Shown piece after piece: positions 1 through 10,868 of a stretch of 64,000 bases of DNA; position 1 is the first letter of the stretch, and every line of letters begins with the position of its first letter. The notes beneath the pieces are model-generated. The model was not told where the DNA came from and made no database searches. It saw only the letters and a program-made list of their open reading frames with translations. Both the position numbers and the translations under genes were made by a program. This DNA comes from Petaurus breviceps papuanus. Lineage: Eukaryota > Chordata > Mammalia > Diprotodontia > Petauridae. The stretch lies in contig JAMXIF010000045.1 of NCBI GenBank assembly GCA_028583685.1, positions 2,679,163-2,743,162 on the forward strand, read 5' to 3'.

Positions 1-239
1 TAGGTCTGATCTTGCAAGTTGACCTAAAAGGATTATTTTTCTTTTGATCTAATGTGCCTACCCAAAGTTGTACATAGAGCTAATGGTTGATTCATTTTTG
101 TTTACCATATATATATGGGCAACAAGATGCCCAATTACTATGTAAGCATTCAAGGAAACAACTATATATAAGTAGATGATACAGCCTTTATTTATATAAA
201 GAAAGAATTACATGTGAGTAGGCAGAGCAGATATGATGA
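1..239. other. TRHDE intron, unassigned
   Basis: AT-rich intronic sequence upstream of the first SINE; nothing recognised. The whole of 1-5131 is intron leading to the acceptor at 5131. Confidence 0.5.
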
Positions 240-470
240 AGCGGCCAGGTCTAGCATCAAGAAAACTCATCTTTGTGAGTTCAAATCTATCCTGAGATAC
301 TAGCTATGTGACCCTGGGCAGGTCATTTAACCACATTTACCTTAGTTTCCTCAACTATAAAATGAATTAGAGAAGGAACTGGCAAACCACTCCAGTATCT
401 CTTCCAAGGAAGCCCCAAACGGGGTCACAGAGATATGGACAATACTAAAAATGACTGAACAACAGACAAA
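240..470 (+). mobile_element. MAR1-type CORE-SINE, diverged
   Basis: It has the tRNA-like head with GAGTTCAAATC (B box), the core CTAGCTATGTGACCCTGGG, then the MAR1 tail including AAACCACTCCAGTATCT and CAAACGGGGTCAC, ending in a TGACTGAACAACA-like terminus. Confidence 0.85.
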
Positions 471-1544
471 AATCTTTATTTCACCTTACAGAAAATGAAG
501 AAAATACAAAGGACTCACGGGAGCCTATGAAAAAATAGAAAATAAATTAAAAAAATAGAAAAAAAACATAAAATACTTAAAGATATTCCCCTGGAAGGTT
601 TTGAACTTGTTTGCCATGGTGACAACATTCCAATATTCTGATAAATCTCTAATGCCTGCCATACGATTCTACCCAGTTTCCCCAAGACTCTGGTTTAGAA
701 TCTTCCTCAGAAAGAAAACAGATTTTGGATATGCTGAATGAATAAACCATTTTTCTTTTAGATATATAATATTTACAAAACAATGAAAAATCGGTTATTT
801 TCTTCTTACCTTCAGTTTCATTGTTTTGACCCTTACTTTTCCTCTTGTGATAGAAATCACATGACCATTATTCTTCTTTCTCTAAAAGTGATGCTACACA
901 TGAAATAACCTTCTGTATCTAGAACATCTAATTCCTAAAGCTAGGGTTACTTTCAAAGCAAGTCTCAAGGCTGATTCCAAAACCTAACAACCTACGGAAT
1001 AAACAAAACAAAATAAACAAACAAAAAAATCTCCTTTCCAGAGACAGATTTTGAAGCAAACTGACCATGAGTTAGTTACCTTATCAGGAAGCATTGGCAA
1101 GCAAACGTGGGCTTCTGCCATGTAAATTCTGCAAGAACTCCATCATTGTCCCGGCTACTATCTTTTTGACTTGAAAAGTTTACTGACTCTAGGCCTAGAC
1201 ATGGGCTCTGAAATGTGTATTAATACAGTAAATCTAATATGTTCCTTCCCTTAAAATTATCAAGTAGAGACTCCCTCTCCTATACATCTCCAACCTCCAG
1301 GATTCAGGCTAAATAAATTCTGCTGTGGTCTATGCCCTGAGCAAAGACATGGTATAAAGGGCCTGAGCGTATCTGTTTTCTGGCTCAGTTTTATGGGTAA
1401 TTCTCATGAAAAGAGTTCATCCTTCTGAGTCCCAGCCAGCCAGGCCTCTTGGGTATCATCAGTCCCTCACATCCAATAATGCCAGTAGGGTAACTCTGCA
1501 TTATGTATAAGCCTATTGACAATCACTCTATACCATCTCCCTTC
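471..1544. other. Intron, unassigned
   Basis: No gene or repeat recognised in about 1.1 kb of AT-rich sequence. Confidence 0.5.
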
Positions 1545-1660
1545 CCAGAAGAATCTAAGCTTCCTGAGGACAGGCACTTATAAAATTTTGTCTTTATGTT
1601 TCTAGTTCCTAGAACAGTGCTTTACACATAGTATCCACTTAACATATGTATGTTTAATTT
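1545..1660 (+). mobile_element. L2 LINE 3' end fragment
   Basis: It carries the L2 3' signature: a run close to AAGCTTCCTGAGGACAGG, then TAGAACAGTGC and ACACATAGTA. Confidence 0.6.
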
Positions 1661-1884
1661 AATATTATTTATTAACTGTACTCTTTTGAAGGAGAATGTT
1701 AATGAAGAAATAAAGAAGTTCAGTGAACACGCTGGAGGGGAATTTACCTAGGCATTTTCTGTGGGGTGCTTCCCAGTACTTTAGTTTTTGCCATAAATTC
1801 AGTCAGCCTGCATAGTTAAAAATCAAGGAGTTGTTAGCGTTATTGGGTTTTGGTCCTTTGGCCTTGTAAACTCATTTCCTTAAA

Positions 1885-2145
1885 TTCTGGTGGTGTGGGG
1901 GATAGACCAGTGGGTCTGGAGTCAGGAAGACCTGAATTCAAATCCAACATCAGACACTTACTAGTCTGTCTGACCCCAGGCAAGTCACTTTACCCCATTT
2001 GCCTCAGTTTCCTCATCTGCAAAATGAGCTGGAGAAAGAAATGGCAAAGCACTCTAGTATGTTTGCCAAGAAAAACCCCAAATGGGGTCACAAAAAGTCA
2101 GAAATGACTGAAAAATGACGGAAGAAATGACTCCACAACAATAAT
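1885..2145 (+). mobile_element. MAR1-type CORE-SINE
   Basis: Head (GGGTCTGGAGTCAGGAAGAC, GAATTCAAATCC), core (CAGGCAAGTCACTTTACC) and full MAR1 tail (GAGCTGGAGAAAGAAATGGC ... CCCCAAATGGGGTCAC) are all present. Confidence 0.9.
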
Positions 2146-2819
2146 AAAAAGTTGTTTGGGAATGAGACAAGGGTCCATATAGTCTAGGGGCTCCCTAGGT
2201 ATTTACCCTTATGTGTCTGTGCTTTTGGGGAGGCTTAAGAAAGATATGGCCTATATGTTCACTCCAATTTAGTAATATAAATCTTTATTCCATCAGCAAT
2301 ACGTCTTGGGAAATTTATTGGGAAATCCAGATGACAAGGTTCATAATCCATTTATACTTAGTAGCCCCTCCTGAGTTTCTCTCTTCTCTTTTGGATGAAA
2401 AAAAATTTAACTATATTAGTCAACAATCAGTTATTAAGCATTACTGTGTGCTAGCCTAAGAGCATGGAAAAGTAGGTAGCTAATCTCAAATCCAGAAAGA
2501 TCTGAATTCTACCAACTGGAAATTACTATCGACAACTTTATCCAAGTATCTACATTGGAATGATGACTAAGGTTCACAATGATAACCCTAAGCTTGAAAA
2601 TGTGGGAGATGGTTATGAAATCACCAAAGACAAATATAATTAATTCAACCCAGTTTTAATGTGAAGTCATTATATTCTGATTCTTTGAAAATGATTCACC
2701 CTTGTATAATGGAGAATAAAGCATTTAAAATAATTGGAACAGTTTCATTCAATTACATGAATAATTATGGCTAGTTAACACTCTAGTGACCATATTAGTG
2801 CATTTTTAGAAGCATAGTT
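2146..2819. other. Intron, mostly unassigned
   Basis: A weak antisense L2 3' remnant may lie at 2415-2465 (TTATTAAGCATTACTGTGTG). Otherwise nothing recognised. Confidence 0.45.
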
Positions 2820-2992
2820 TTAAAACTGGAAGGTCCATGAAATCCATCCTTTTCATTTTACAAATGACAAAACAGGCTGAGCAGTTAAGTGAATACCCAA
2901 GATCATATAGGTAGTATATAAGGCAGAATTGGAATTCAGGTCTTCCTGACTCCAAAGATCAATGGTCTATCTACTGTGCCACCTAGGTCCTG
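2820..2992 (-). mobile_element. MIR-type SINE, antisense
   Basis: Antisense MIR features: CATTTTACAAATGACAAAAC, TCAGGTCTTCCTGACTCC and CTACTGTGCCACCTAG. Confidence 0.75.
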
Positions 2993-3888
2993 CATATTTT
3001 CTTTCTAGATGTTTTCTGTGTAAGCTCTTTATTCATAAGGTGATACTGTGTATAGTGCTATAGTTGTTTTCTTTTTCTAAAACATGATCCCTAGTCCTTT
3101 ATGAAAAAAAAAATTGTGGAGGGGTGAGAATGAGCAGAGAGTTTTGAAATGTCTCAAATATTTTACCTTAAAGCAACTTTTAATTGAAAACTAGAAAAAA
3201 TGTTGTTCGATGGCTTGTGTGAGCAAAATGGAAAACAAAATAAAATTTGCCGGCTAAAACATAGAAAATGGCCATTGTTTCATAGCTAGACATAAAACAC
3301 TACTCCTTTGGACCTTTGAGAGGGGTGACTGGAGGTGGGTGAAAGAAAAGGTCAAGGAAAGGAGAAAGGATGTTTGAAGTTGAGATATATATAACTCCAT
3401 AATTTATAGGCTTTTAGCCATAGCATTGAATGCTACAGAGTACTGGCAGATAGGTGACTTTTGACAGGTTTTTCTGTATTTGAGGACTAACTAAAAAAAT
3501 AAAATAAAATACAAATGCTGACTGTGCATATGTAAATGTAATGCTTTAAGGAAGCTGTAGAGGATCCACATTGGAACCTGTGACCAGAAGGTCCTAACAT
3601 TTGTGAAAATTATAATACTCCCTAATTCAAAGGGATGCCTGTAGAAATGGTTTTCTACAGAAACAGCATGATTGCTTCCTAGTCTCTGCCTTTCTCATGG
3701 AAGCTGGCCCTTTACCCTTGAAATTCCAACATTGGCTCTTTGAGCTACCACATTGTATGTTGAATACAACAAATACTACACAGTCTTGGGTTCCAAAGAT
3801 ACTAAACAGGAATTCTGAAGAAAGGTGCTTTACTGATTGTTCAAGGATCATTTTTTGAAGTGATCAGAAATCTCTTTAAAAAATAGCT
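2993..3888. other. Intron, unassigned
   Basis: No repeat or coding match recognised. Confidence 0.5.
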
Positions 3889-4066
3889 CATGGGTGGCTA
3901 GGTGGTGCAGAGAATAGAACACTGGCTCTGGAGTCAGGAGGACTTGAGTTCAAATCCTGCCTCAGACACTTAATACTTACTAGCTGTGTGACCTTGGGCA
4001 AGTCACTTAACATCAATTGCCCTGACTTCCCCCCTCCAAAAAGCAAAACAACAGGAACAAAAAACA
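3889..4066 (+). mobile_element. Short-type tRNA-derived SINE
   Basis: The head GTGGCTAGGTGGTGCAG and B box GAGTTCAAATCC are followed by CTAGCTGTGTGACCTTGGGC and the short terminus CAATTGCCCTG with an A-rich tail. AAAATAGCT flanks it at 3880-3888 and 4067-4075, a probable target-site duplication. Confidence 0.88.
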
Positions 4067-4139
4067 AAAATAGCTTGCACATAAAAAAAAAAATAGCCCA
4101 CAATTATATAGCATAAAAGTCTAAAATCCTGTAAAGTAT

Positions 4140-4285
4140 ATATAATTATCCCCTTATTAGAGTGGAAGAAGCTGATTCTCAGAGGGGTTAAATGATTCAC
4201 CTGCAGTTATAAGTGATATATTTGGGATTTCAACCTAGGTGTCCTGACTTCCAGACTAGTTTTCTTTCTTTATCATGCTGCTTCT
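4140..4285 (-). mobile_element. MIR-type SINE, antisense
   Basis: Antisense MIR order: TTCTCAGAGGGGTTAAATGA, CAACCTAGGTGTCCTGACTT and ATCATGCTGCTTCTT. Confidence 0.75.
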
Positions 4286-5131
4286 TACATGTACTGTCTC
4301 CAATTACGTTAATCCTTAGATTATTGAGCAGGTCTGAAATTCAGAATGTAAAAACTTCCTTGAAGTGTTTTCCTTGGGTCTCCTTTTAATTGAAACACTC
4401 AATGAATAACAACCAGTTTCCTAAATACCAACCAAAATAATTTCCTGAAATGGTTGCTTTAAGCAGACTCTGATGTATCCATTCATTCTAAGTATACATA
4501 GAAATATATTTAGCTTAAACAAGTAAATTCCCAGTTGTCAATATTTATAAACAGTGGTGTCACTTATTTAATATTGCTTTGAAAATATCTAAAGAAAAAG
4601 AAAGAGAGGGTAATATTGAGTTTCCAAGAATTGAATCTCCTGAGTTTTGAAAGTGTCTTTAATATTGAATGATATGGGTGGCTTATCAGACCTTATTAAC
4701 TTCCTTTGCATTACACCATTTCATTAATTTCTGTCAATCCATATAGGCTCTAATTAGAAGTCAAGTAAAAATACTTGTAGCTTTCTTGTTATTTTTAAAT
4801 TTGAGAAAGAAAAATGATATTTAGGGGATAGGCTTTATCAGGGAGAAACAGGTTAATTACAAAAACCAATTAGTTGGAACAACCAAGATGAAAAATAACC
4901 CAAGGTTTTCCAAGACTGCCTAGATATAGGTAATTATTTAATTTTAACTATCTTTGTTAGAAAAATATTAATTTGATGAATTGGTGAACTTTGAGAAAAT
5001 TATTGGTAATGTTCTGTGTGTTCTTTTAAATATCTGTTATTTACCAGTTAATGGAGAAATTCTGCCTAATGCCATTTTGAGATTTAAAACATGCTTAATA
5101 TCTGTTTTTCCCTTAAAACTATCTTTTCTAG
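4286..5131. other. Intron upstream of TRHDE exon
   Basis: AT-rich unique sequence ending in the pyrimidine tract and acceptor at 5101-5131. No repeat recognised. Confidence 0.6.
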
Positions 5132-5262
5132 AACATCACAGAATTACTTTGGACAAAGGAAGCTGGTTACTGGGGAACATCAATCAAACTGGATACTTTA
5201 GGGTCAACTATGATCTAAGGAATTGGAGATTATTAATTGACCAACTAATACAGAACCATGAG
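5132..5262 (+). CDS. TRHDE: TRHDE internal coding exon (start of C-terminal ERAP1-like domain)
   Basis: TRHDE (pyroglutamyl peptidase II, M1 zinc metallopeptidase) is a type II membrane ectoenzyme that removes the N-terminal pyroglutamate from TRH outside the cell. The exon follows a pyrimidine tract and AG at 5130-5131 and ends before GTAAAC at 5263. It begins with the last two bases of a split codon and ends in phase 0. It encodes about 43 residues, including GNINQTGYFRVNYD, the highly conserved M1 motif at the junction between the beta-sandwich and C-terminal helical domains; NQT is an N-glycosylation sequon. The following residues, LRNWRLLIDQLIQNHE, match TRHDE as I remember it better than aminopeptidases N or A. 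The zinc-binding HEXXH exons lie upstream, outside this window. A second AG at 5140-5141 is a less likely acceptor because it sits within the coding match. Confidence 0.93.
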
Positions 5263-5361
5263 GTAAACTCCAGATCTGCTCCTCACGGATCGGTTTTGAT
5301 AATGTACACTTCTTCTTTCTTTCATCCTAAATGGTTCCATCTTTCTGGTTGGCTCTCATAG
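5263..5361 (+). other. TRHDE: 99-bp TRHDE intron, length a multiple of three
   Basis: The intron has donor GTAAAC at 5263 and acceptor CATAG ending at 5361. It is entered in phase 0 and is exactly 33 codons long. Read through, it has 32 sense codons and then TAG at 5359-5361, so the only in-frame stop is the splice acceptor itself. Confidence 0.9.
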
Positions 5362-5417
5362 GTTCTCTCTGTCAGTAATCGTGCAGGTTTGATCGATGAT
5401 GCCTTCAGCCTAGCCAG
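5362..5417 (+). CDS. TRHDE: TRHDE internal coding micro-exon (56 bp)
   Basis: This short exon begins right after AG at 5360-5361 and ends before GTATGT at 5418. It starts in phase 0 and encodes VLSVSNRAGLIDDAFSLA plus two bases of an Arg codon completed at 62854. The segment forms early helices of the C-terminal domain; NRAxLIDDAFxLAR is typical of M1 aminopeptidases and this version fits TRHDE. With the preceding exon it reads without a gap (NHE-VLSVSN), which fixes both splice junctions. The next exon lies about 57.4 kb downstream. Confidence 0.93.
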
Positions 5418-7264
5418 GTATGTTTTTGATGATCCTCCAAAATAAATGTCATGTGACTATAATTTTTTTTTGGCATAGAGTTAACCTATGTATGTATTTC
5501 AAGTGTAAGAAAACTTTTTTCAACCAACTTTTCTCTGTAGTTCAATCTATTTGGAGTATAAACTAATCACTATCTCTAACTTGAACTATTCTAGATCAAT
5601 ATAATCCACAGAATAGCCCTGTCTGGAAAAAGTTGATCAATTTTTTACAAGATTAATTTTATACTTTGTTGATTAGGAATCTCTTTGTATTTTTCCAATG
5701 AATTTGAAAAAATGATACTCTAATTTTTGTGGACATTGTCTTCAGATATTAACAATTTTTGATGTCTGACCTACAAAATGTGATGATTTTATGTGTTTTT
5801 ATTGTGTTTGATCCATTTTGAAAAGTATTTTCTGCATGTGAGTACTAAGAATTCTACAGAGAATGTATATTCTTCTATACATAATAATTATTGAAGTTAT
5901 CAGTAGTATAAAGTTTTTGTAATTCTTAGTGTAGTACTAGAATTTTCTATGGCCATGTAATTAGGCTTATTAAGATGAATGAATTATTCTTCTAGTCCTT
6001 TATTATATGAAAAATTTTCAGTTATAAATTTGGAAAAGGAATTTAGTTTGTAGAGTTACCTTAAATATATCTATTAGTCCTTTTTCCATATTTAGATTAT
6101 CTCATGTTCCAGTTAATGTTTATACCATAAGGTAATATCATATATGGGTTATATATTAATATGCCACTGCTCTCTCTGCCAGAATGCATTCCTGTTCATT
6201 GTATCTTGTCCTTGTGAAGTTACTTGAAACTAGTCAAATCTGTCTTTACAAACAGGAGAACAGACTACCCTATGAAAAGAACATTGCAATGTTCAGGGGT
6301 TTGGGGTTGCTTTATGAGTTTTAGTGTATTAAATCAAATTTCAGTTCTTCTCTGTGTACTAAAAAGCATATTGTGCTTTGTAGAGGACTTATTCTCATCA
6401 CTGGTGAGCCAAAAAACCCAGTCTATTAATTACTTTGATTCAAGCCAAGCTACACTAAAGAAATATGGCTGTGACACAGTATAGTTAAAGCTTCAGTACT
6501 GTGGTTCAGAAGAGGCTAACTGGGAATGGGGGACAAAGTATCTTGGATAGTAATCAAGAAACTACGTATATTGTTACAGATGTTTAGACATGTATATACA
6601 CTCACATATATTATTATTGATGTATATATATCAACATATGTATATATGTTATCCCATGCAGAAATATGCATACATTTGTATTTATGAAGGTGAATTTGCA
6701 TATACTTATGCATACATATATAATACACACATAATTCGTACATAATATATGCACACATAATACAATCTCAGTATTAGGGGCCCTCAACACTTTATAAAGG
6801 AGGAAAATAAACATGTCCAATATTCTCTTTTTGTCACATCAAGAAAATTTTAGGAGAGCAGGGAATTCTCTTTTCAAATCGACCTGTGACTATTAGCACT
6901 ATTGTGTGTTAGAGAGTATTTAAGTGACATGCATATATCTCCGGCCTTGTCAAAATGAACGCTAAACTTATACAAGGATAAAAAGGATTCAGCACAAAGT
7001 CTAATATTATAGAGAAAACAAACAACAAAAATCAAAGGCACAAAACTGAAATCTTGGGAAGATGACTTGATGAAAATTGTATATGACCACACAGTCAGCA
7101 AGTATCAGAGGTATTTCCTGAGACCAAAACTCACCTCCATTGATTGTGTCATCCTACTGTGTAAACTGTACCAACTTAACAATGATTATTATGGTGATTG
7201 GGATAAGATAGCACTAGTGGTTCCTATTCAAAGGAAAAGGTTTGACTTAATAGAAGGAAATATA
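5418..7264. other. Intron, unassigned, with an AT-rich tract
   Basis: Nothing recognised apart from a TA/CATA-rich low-complexity tract at about 6590-6750. Confidence 0.5.
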
Positions 7265-7430
7265 GAGGCAGCATGATAGAGTAGAATGAGAACTTAGGCT
7301 CTGCCTTGTGCTACCAGTGTGACATTGGAAAAGTCATTTGCATTCTCTAGGCCTTGGGTTTCTCATCTGTAAGACTAAAGAGTTGGATTAAATAACTACT
7401 TAGGACTTGTCCGCCTCTAAATCAATAATA
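7265..7430 (+). mobile_element. MIR-type SINE
   Basis: GAGGCAGCATGATAGAGTAG head, a degraded GTGTGACATTGGAAAAGTCA core, CTCATCTGTAAGACTAAAG, then the MIR end TAGGACTTGTCCGCCTCTAA. Confidence 0.75.
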
Positions 7431-7639
7431 TTTTAATGTTTGGTTGAACATCCAGAAGTGATTCAGATAGGAACATGTGGGAAAATGTTAAGATAACTAG
7501 TAGGGAACCTTGAAAACCATGAAAAGAATTTTCATTTGCTTTATGTAAGAAGTGATACAATATGTGATGGGAAGGGGCCACTTAGCTTAGTCACATTATA
7601 AAAGTGACACGTATAGAAGGTCATTTGATCTGGGCTGAC

Positions 7640-7904
7640 AAGATTAGCAGTATTCTTCTTCCATTCCCTGAATGCCTAGTTTTCTTCAAAGCTCAGCTTA
7701 CGTACCACCTCCCACATGAGGTCATTCCAGTTATTGTACTCATTCCATACCCTAGAAACAAATTTTCATTTTCTTCATCTGTATTTTTATTTACTTTTCT
7801 GGATACTTGTTTTCCTCAATAGAATATTAAATTCCTTGAAATCAAAGACTATTTTTTGTTTGTTTTAATCACCAGCACTTAGTGCAGTGACTAGCACATA
7901 GTAA
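7640..7904 (+). mobile_element. L2 LINE 3' end
   Basis: It has the typical L2 3' region: TTCTTCAAAGCTCAGCTTA, CACCTCCCACATGAGGTC and CAGTGACTAGCACATAGTAA. Confidence 0.75.
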
Positions 7905-7990
7905 GTGTGCCTTTGAGGAGCTTATAATCTAATGGCGAAGACAAGAAAACAAATACAAATAAACTATATACAGGATAAACAAATACTTGT
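7905..7990 (-). mobile_element. L2 LINE fragment, antisense
   Basis: GAGGAGCTTATAATCTAATG and the following tract match the same part of the larger antisense L2 at 9590-9665. Confidence 0.6.
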
Positions 7991-9284
7991 TAATCGTTGA
8001 ATTTGGCCCCAGATTTAATATTGAGGGAGGAAAACAAAAGAATGGGAAATGGGGCAATGTGAAGCTTTACTCTGGAGAAACTTTGGGGAATGAGTAGAGT
8101 GGCTGATTTGCTTCCGTCTGGAACGGCTGGGCACTGGTAAAGGGTATGGGGACTTTAAGAAAGTAGTCTCATCTGAATCATTCTGAGTTTTAGGAGATGA
8201 CAAGAAATCTAAGCAGAAATCTCATGAAAACAGTGAGTGGTGACACTAAAAGGAGAAGCAGAGAGATTTTTGAGTCATCAGCATTCAGGTTGTGGAAGTC
8301 CTGAAAGGTATATTGAGCTCAATTGCACTGGAATGAATACCATTTGAAAATTAAGTTTGCTTTTGGTCTGAGGCAAAGTAGAGCTGGAAATTCTAATTTG
8401 AAAGACTGAAGAGTTGAAAATAAACAAGTGCTCATGTATGTGTTATTTGTGTCCATCTTGGCTAAAGTATATCTCATTCTAAATAGATTAAGTACCTTAC
8501 TAATTTGCTCTATTGACAGGGAAGCCATTATCATTATCAGCAAAGTGAAGAAACACAAAGATTAAATCAGGAAGGTACACAGGGAAGAACCCTTCATGGA
8601 ACTGGAATTTAGGTTTAATTTTGTTGCAGGCAGGTGAACATCTCCGAGTTACATCTTGAATTATTACTTTACTTTGGAAAGGCAGTCTGGTGTGGTAGGT
8701 TAATAGCCTTCCTTTTAGTTATCATTAACGTCGAATGGAACATGTGCATGCATACCCCGCATAATCTGTAAATTAGAAAAGCAGTCATATTAGTTTGAGA
8801 AATCAGTTTCTTAAAACATGGTGGGACACAGAGAACAACAATTTTTTAAATAGGGATTGGTAATGAATACCTCTCCCCTGAAAGGTAGAGGTAGAAGGCA
8901 GGGGAGAGAGGGAAGGGGTGATGTTTGACCCAATACATGGATTAGTGTTAAAGAGTCTCCCCATTCCCTAGGCTGGACTATATCATGCTGGTTAATTTAA
9001 GCTTTCAGTGTAGGGCACCTTCCAATTCTTCTAGCATCAGTGTTTCCATTCTTTCTCTAATCACAAATCTCTCTCCTTTGTTCCATGGAGCACCATGACT
9101 TCCTTGCTTTGGTATTCTTGCTTCTCACCTCTCAAGAGGTTTAAGCTTCCCTCTCTTTTTTGGCCATGAGGTAGAAGGGACTGTCCTTTGGTTCTTTCTT
9201 CATTCTCCTGCCCCATCAACATCCATTTCCAGCTGTATTCCAACTTCCTCCTTAGGCAAGAAGTACCCTCTCCATACAGAACAA
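7991..9284. other. Intron, unassigned
   Basis: No clear repeat. Parts of 8180-8330 look vaguely like antisense L2 but are too degraded to call. Confidence 0.4.
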
Positions 9285-9472
9285 TTTGTTTATCTCTTCC
9301 TCAATTACCGGGCACTTAATTTGTTCTCACTTCTTTGCTACCAAAAATAAAAAAGCTACTCAGTATTGGGTGTATAGGAATCCTTCTTTTGGTCATAGAG
9401 CTCTTCTGGATTTATGCCCAGTGTTGACTTCTCTGGGTCAAAGGATGTGAATATTTTAGTCACTTTTGGGGG
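9285..9472 (-). mobile_element. L1 3'-region fragment, antisense
   Basis: It aligns by eye to the L1 segments at 15730-15880 and 54225-54380: a CTTTGCTACCAAAAATAAAA motif, a TTTTGGTCATAGAGCTCTT-like tract, then TGGGTCAAAGG. Confidence 0.6.
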
Positions 9473-9474
9473 GA

Positions 9475-10640
9475 AGGGAGGACACCAAGCATTTATTCAG
9501 TCAGTCGATAGATATTCATTAACTCCCTATGTGCCACACAATGTGCTACATGCTAGGGATAAAAAAAAGGCAAAAGACAAACCTTGCCTTTAATGAAGTT
9601 TATAATCTAATGGGGAAGACAAGAAAACAAGCAAATACAAATAAACTATATATATAGGATAAACAGGAAAAAATTTTAAAAGAAGTCACTAGAGTTAAGA
9701 GGGGTTAGGAAAGGTTTTCTATAGAAGATAAGAATTTAGTTGGGACTTAAAGGAAGTCAGAGAGGCTAGTAGCTTAAAATATGAAGGGAAAGCATTCCAA
9801 GCATGGGGGACAGCCAGAGAAAATGCCCAGAGCAAAGAAATGAAGTATCTTGTTTTTGGAACAAGAAGGAGACCAATATGATTGGAACAAAGAATACATG
9901 ATAGGAAATCAGGTGTAAGGCCAGAAAGGTAGGAGGGGTCTAGATTATGAAGGATTTTGATGATCAAACAGAGCATTTTGTATTTGATGCTAAAGGCCTT
10001 AGGGAACCATTGGAGTAGGTGGGAGGGGTGACAGAGTTAGACCTGTGCTTTAGGAAAATCACTTCAGTGGCTGAATGGAAGATGAATTGTTACAGAGAGA
10101 GACTTGAGGCAGGCAGACCCACCGGCAGGCTATTACTGTAGTTCAGGTGTGGGGTGATGAAAACCTATGGAAGGGATATTTGTGGCAATGTCAGTGGAGA
10201 GAAGGGGACATATTCAAGAGATGTCTTCAAGGAGGAATTAATAGATATTATCAACGTATTGGATATGGGTGAGGAAGGATGAGAGAATAAAAAAATTGAA
10301 GATAACATGTAGGTTGTGAACCTGAAGGACTGGAATCATGGCTTTGATCTTGACAATAATGGAGAAGGTAAGAGGAGGCTGGGGAGAAGGCTTAGGGGGA
10401 AAGAAAATGAATTCAGTTTTGGACATATTGAATGCAAGACATTTACTAGACATGCAATTGAGATGTTTGAAAGATAATGAGAAATGCAGGATTGAAAATC
10501 AGCAGAAAAGTTGGAGAAAAATAGATAGGTTTGAGAATCAATAGCATAGAGATGGTAATTAAGTCTACGGGGACTGATGAGATCATGGAGTAAAGTAATA
10601 TAGAGGGAGAGGAGAAGGTCCAGGACAGAAGCCTTATTTA
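9475..10640 (-). mobile_element. L2 LINE, antisense, reverse-transcriptase 3' half
   Basis: On the minus strand, fragments of the L2 ORF2 protein are readable: MSKTEFIFFPPKPSP at 10340-10420 and ILHNLDPSYLSGL, then FSLAVPHAWNAFPSYF, at 9720-9960. The 3' part of the element, at low coordinates, has the typical CATTAACTCCCTATGTGCCA run. The reading frame is broken and the copy is old. Confidence 0.85.
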
Positions 10641-10868
10641 GCTTCTACTGTGTGCTATGCAATATACTAAGTGCTTTACAAATATTATCTCATTTTATCT
10701 TCACAACAACCCAGCCAGGTAGATGTTATTATCCCCATTTATAGTTGGGGAAACTAAGGCAAATAGAGATTAAATTATTTGCCCAGTGTTTCATGGCTAG
10801 TTAGTATCTGAGGCCAGATTTGAACTTAGGTCTCTCTGACTCCATGTCCACAGAGATCTATACATAGA
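10641..10868 (-). mobile_element. THER1/MIR-type CORE-SINE, antisense
   Basis: It includes the L2-like tail TACTAAGTGCTTTACAAATA, TTATCTCATTTTATCTTCAC, TTATTATCCCCATTTATAG and the head TAGGTCTCTCTGACTCCATG. Confidence 0.8.

Noticed and set aside
5132-5142. Alternative acceptor at 5140-5141 for the first TRHDE exon
   Set aside because: The upstream AG at 5130-5131 follows the better pyrimidine tract and keeps residues that appear to belong to the TRHDE protein.
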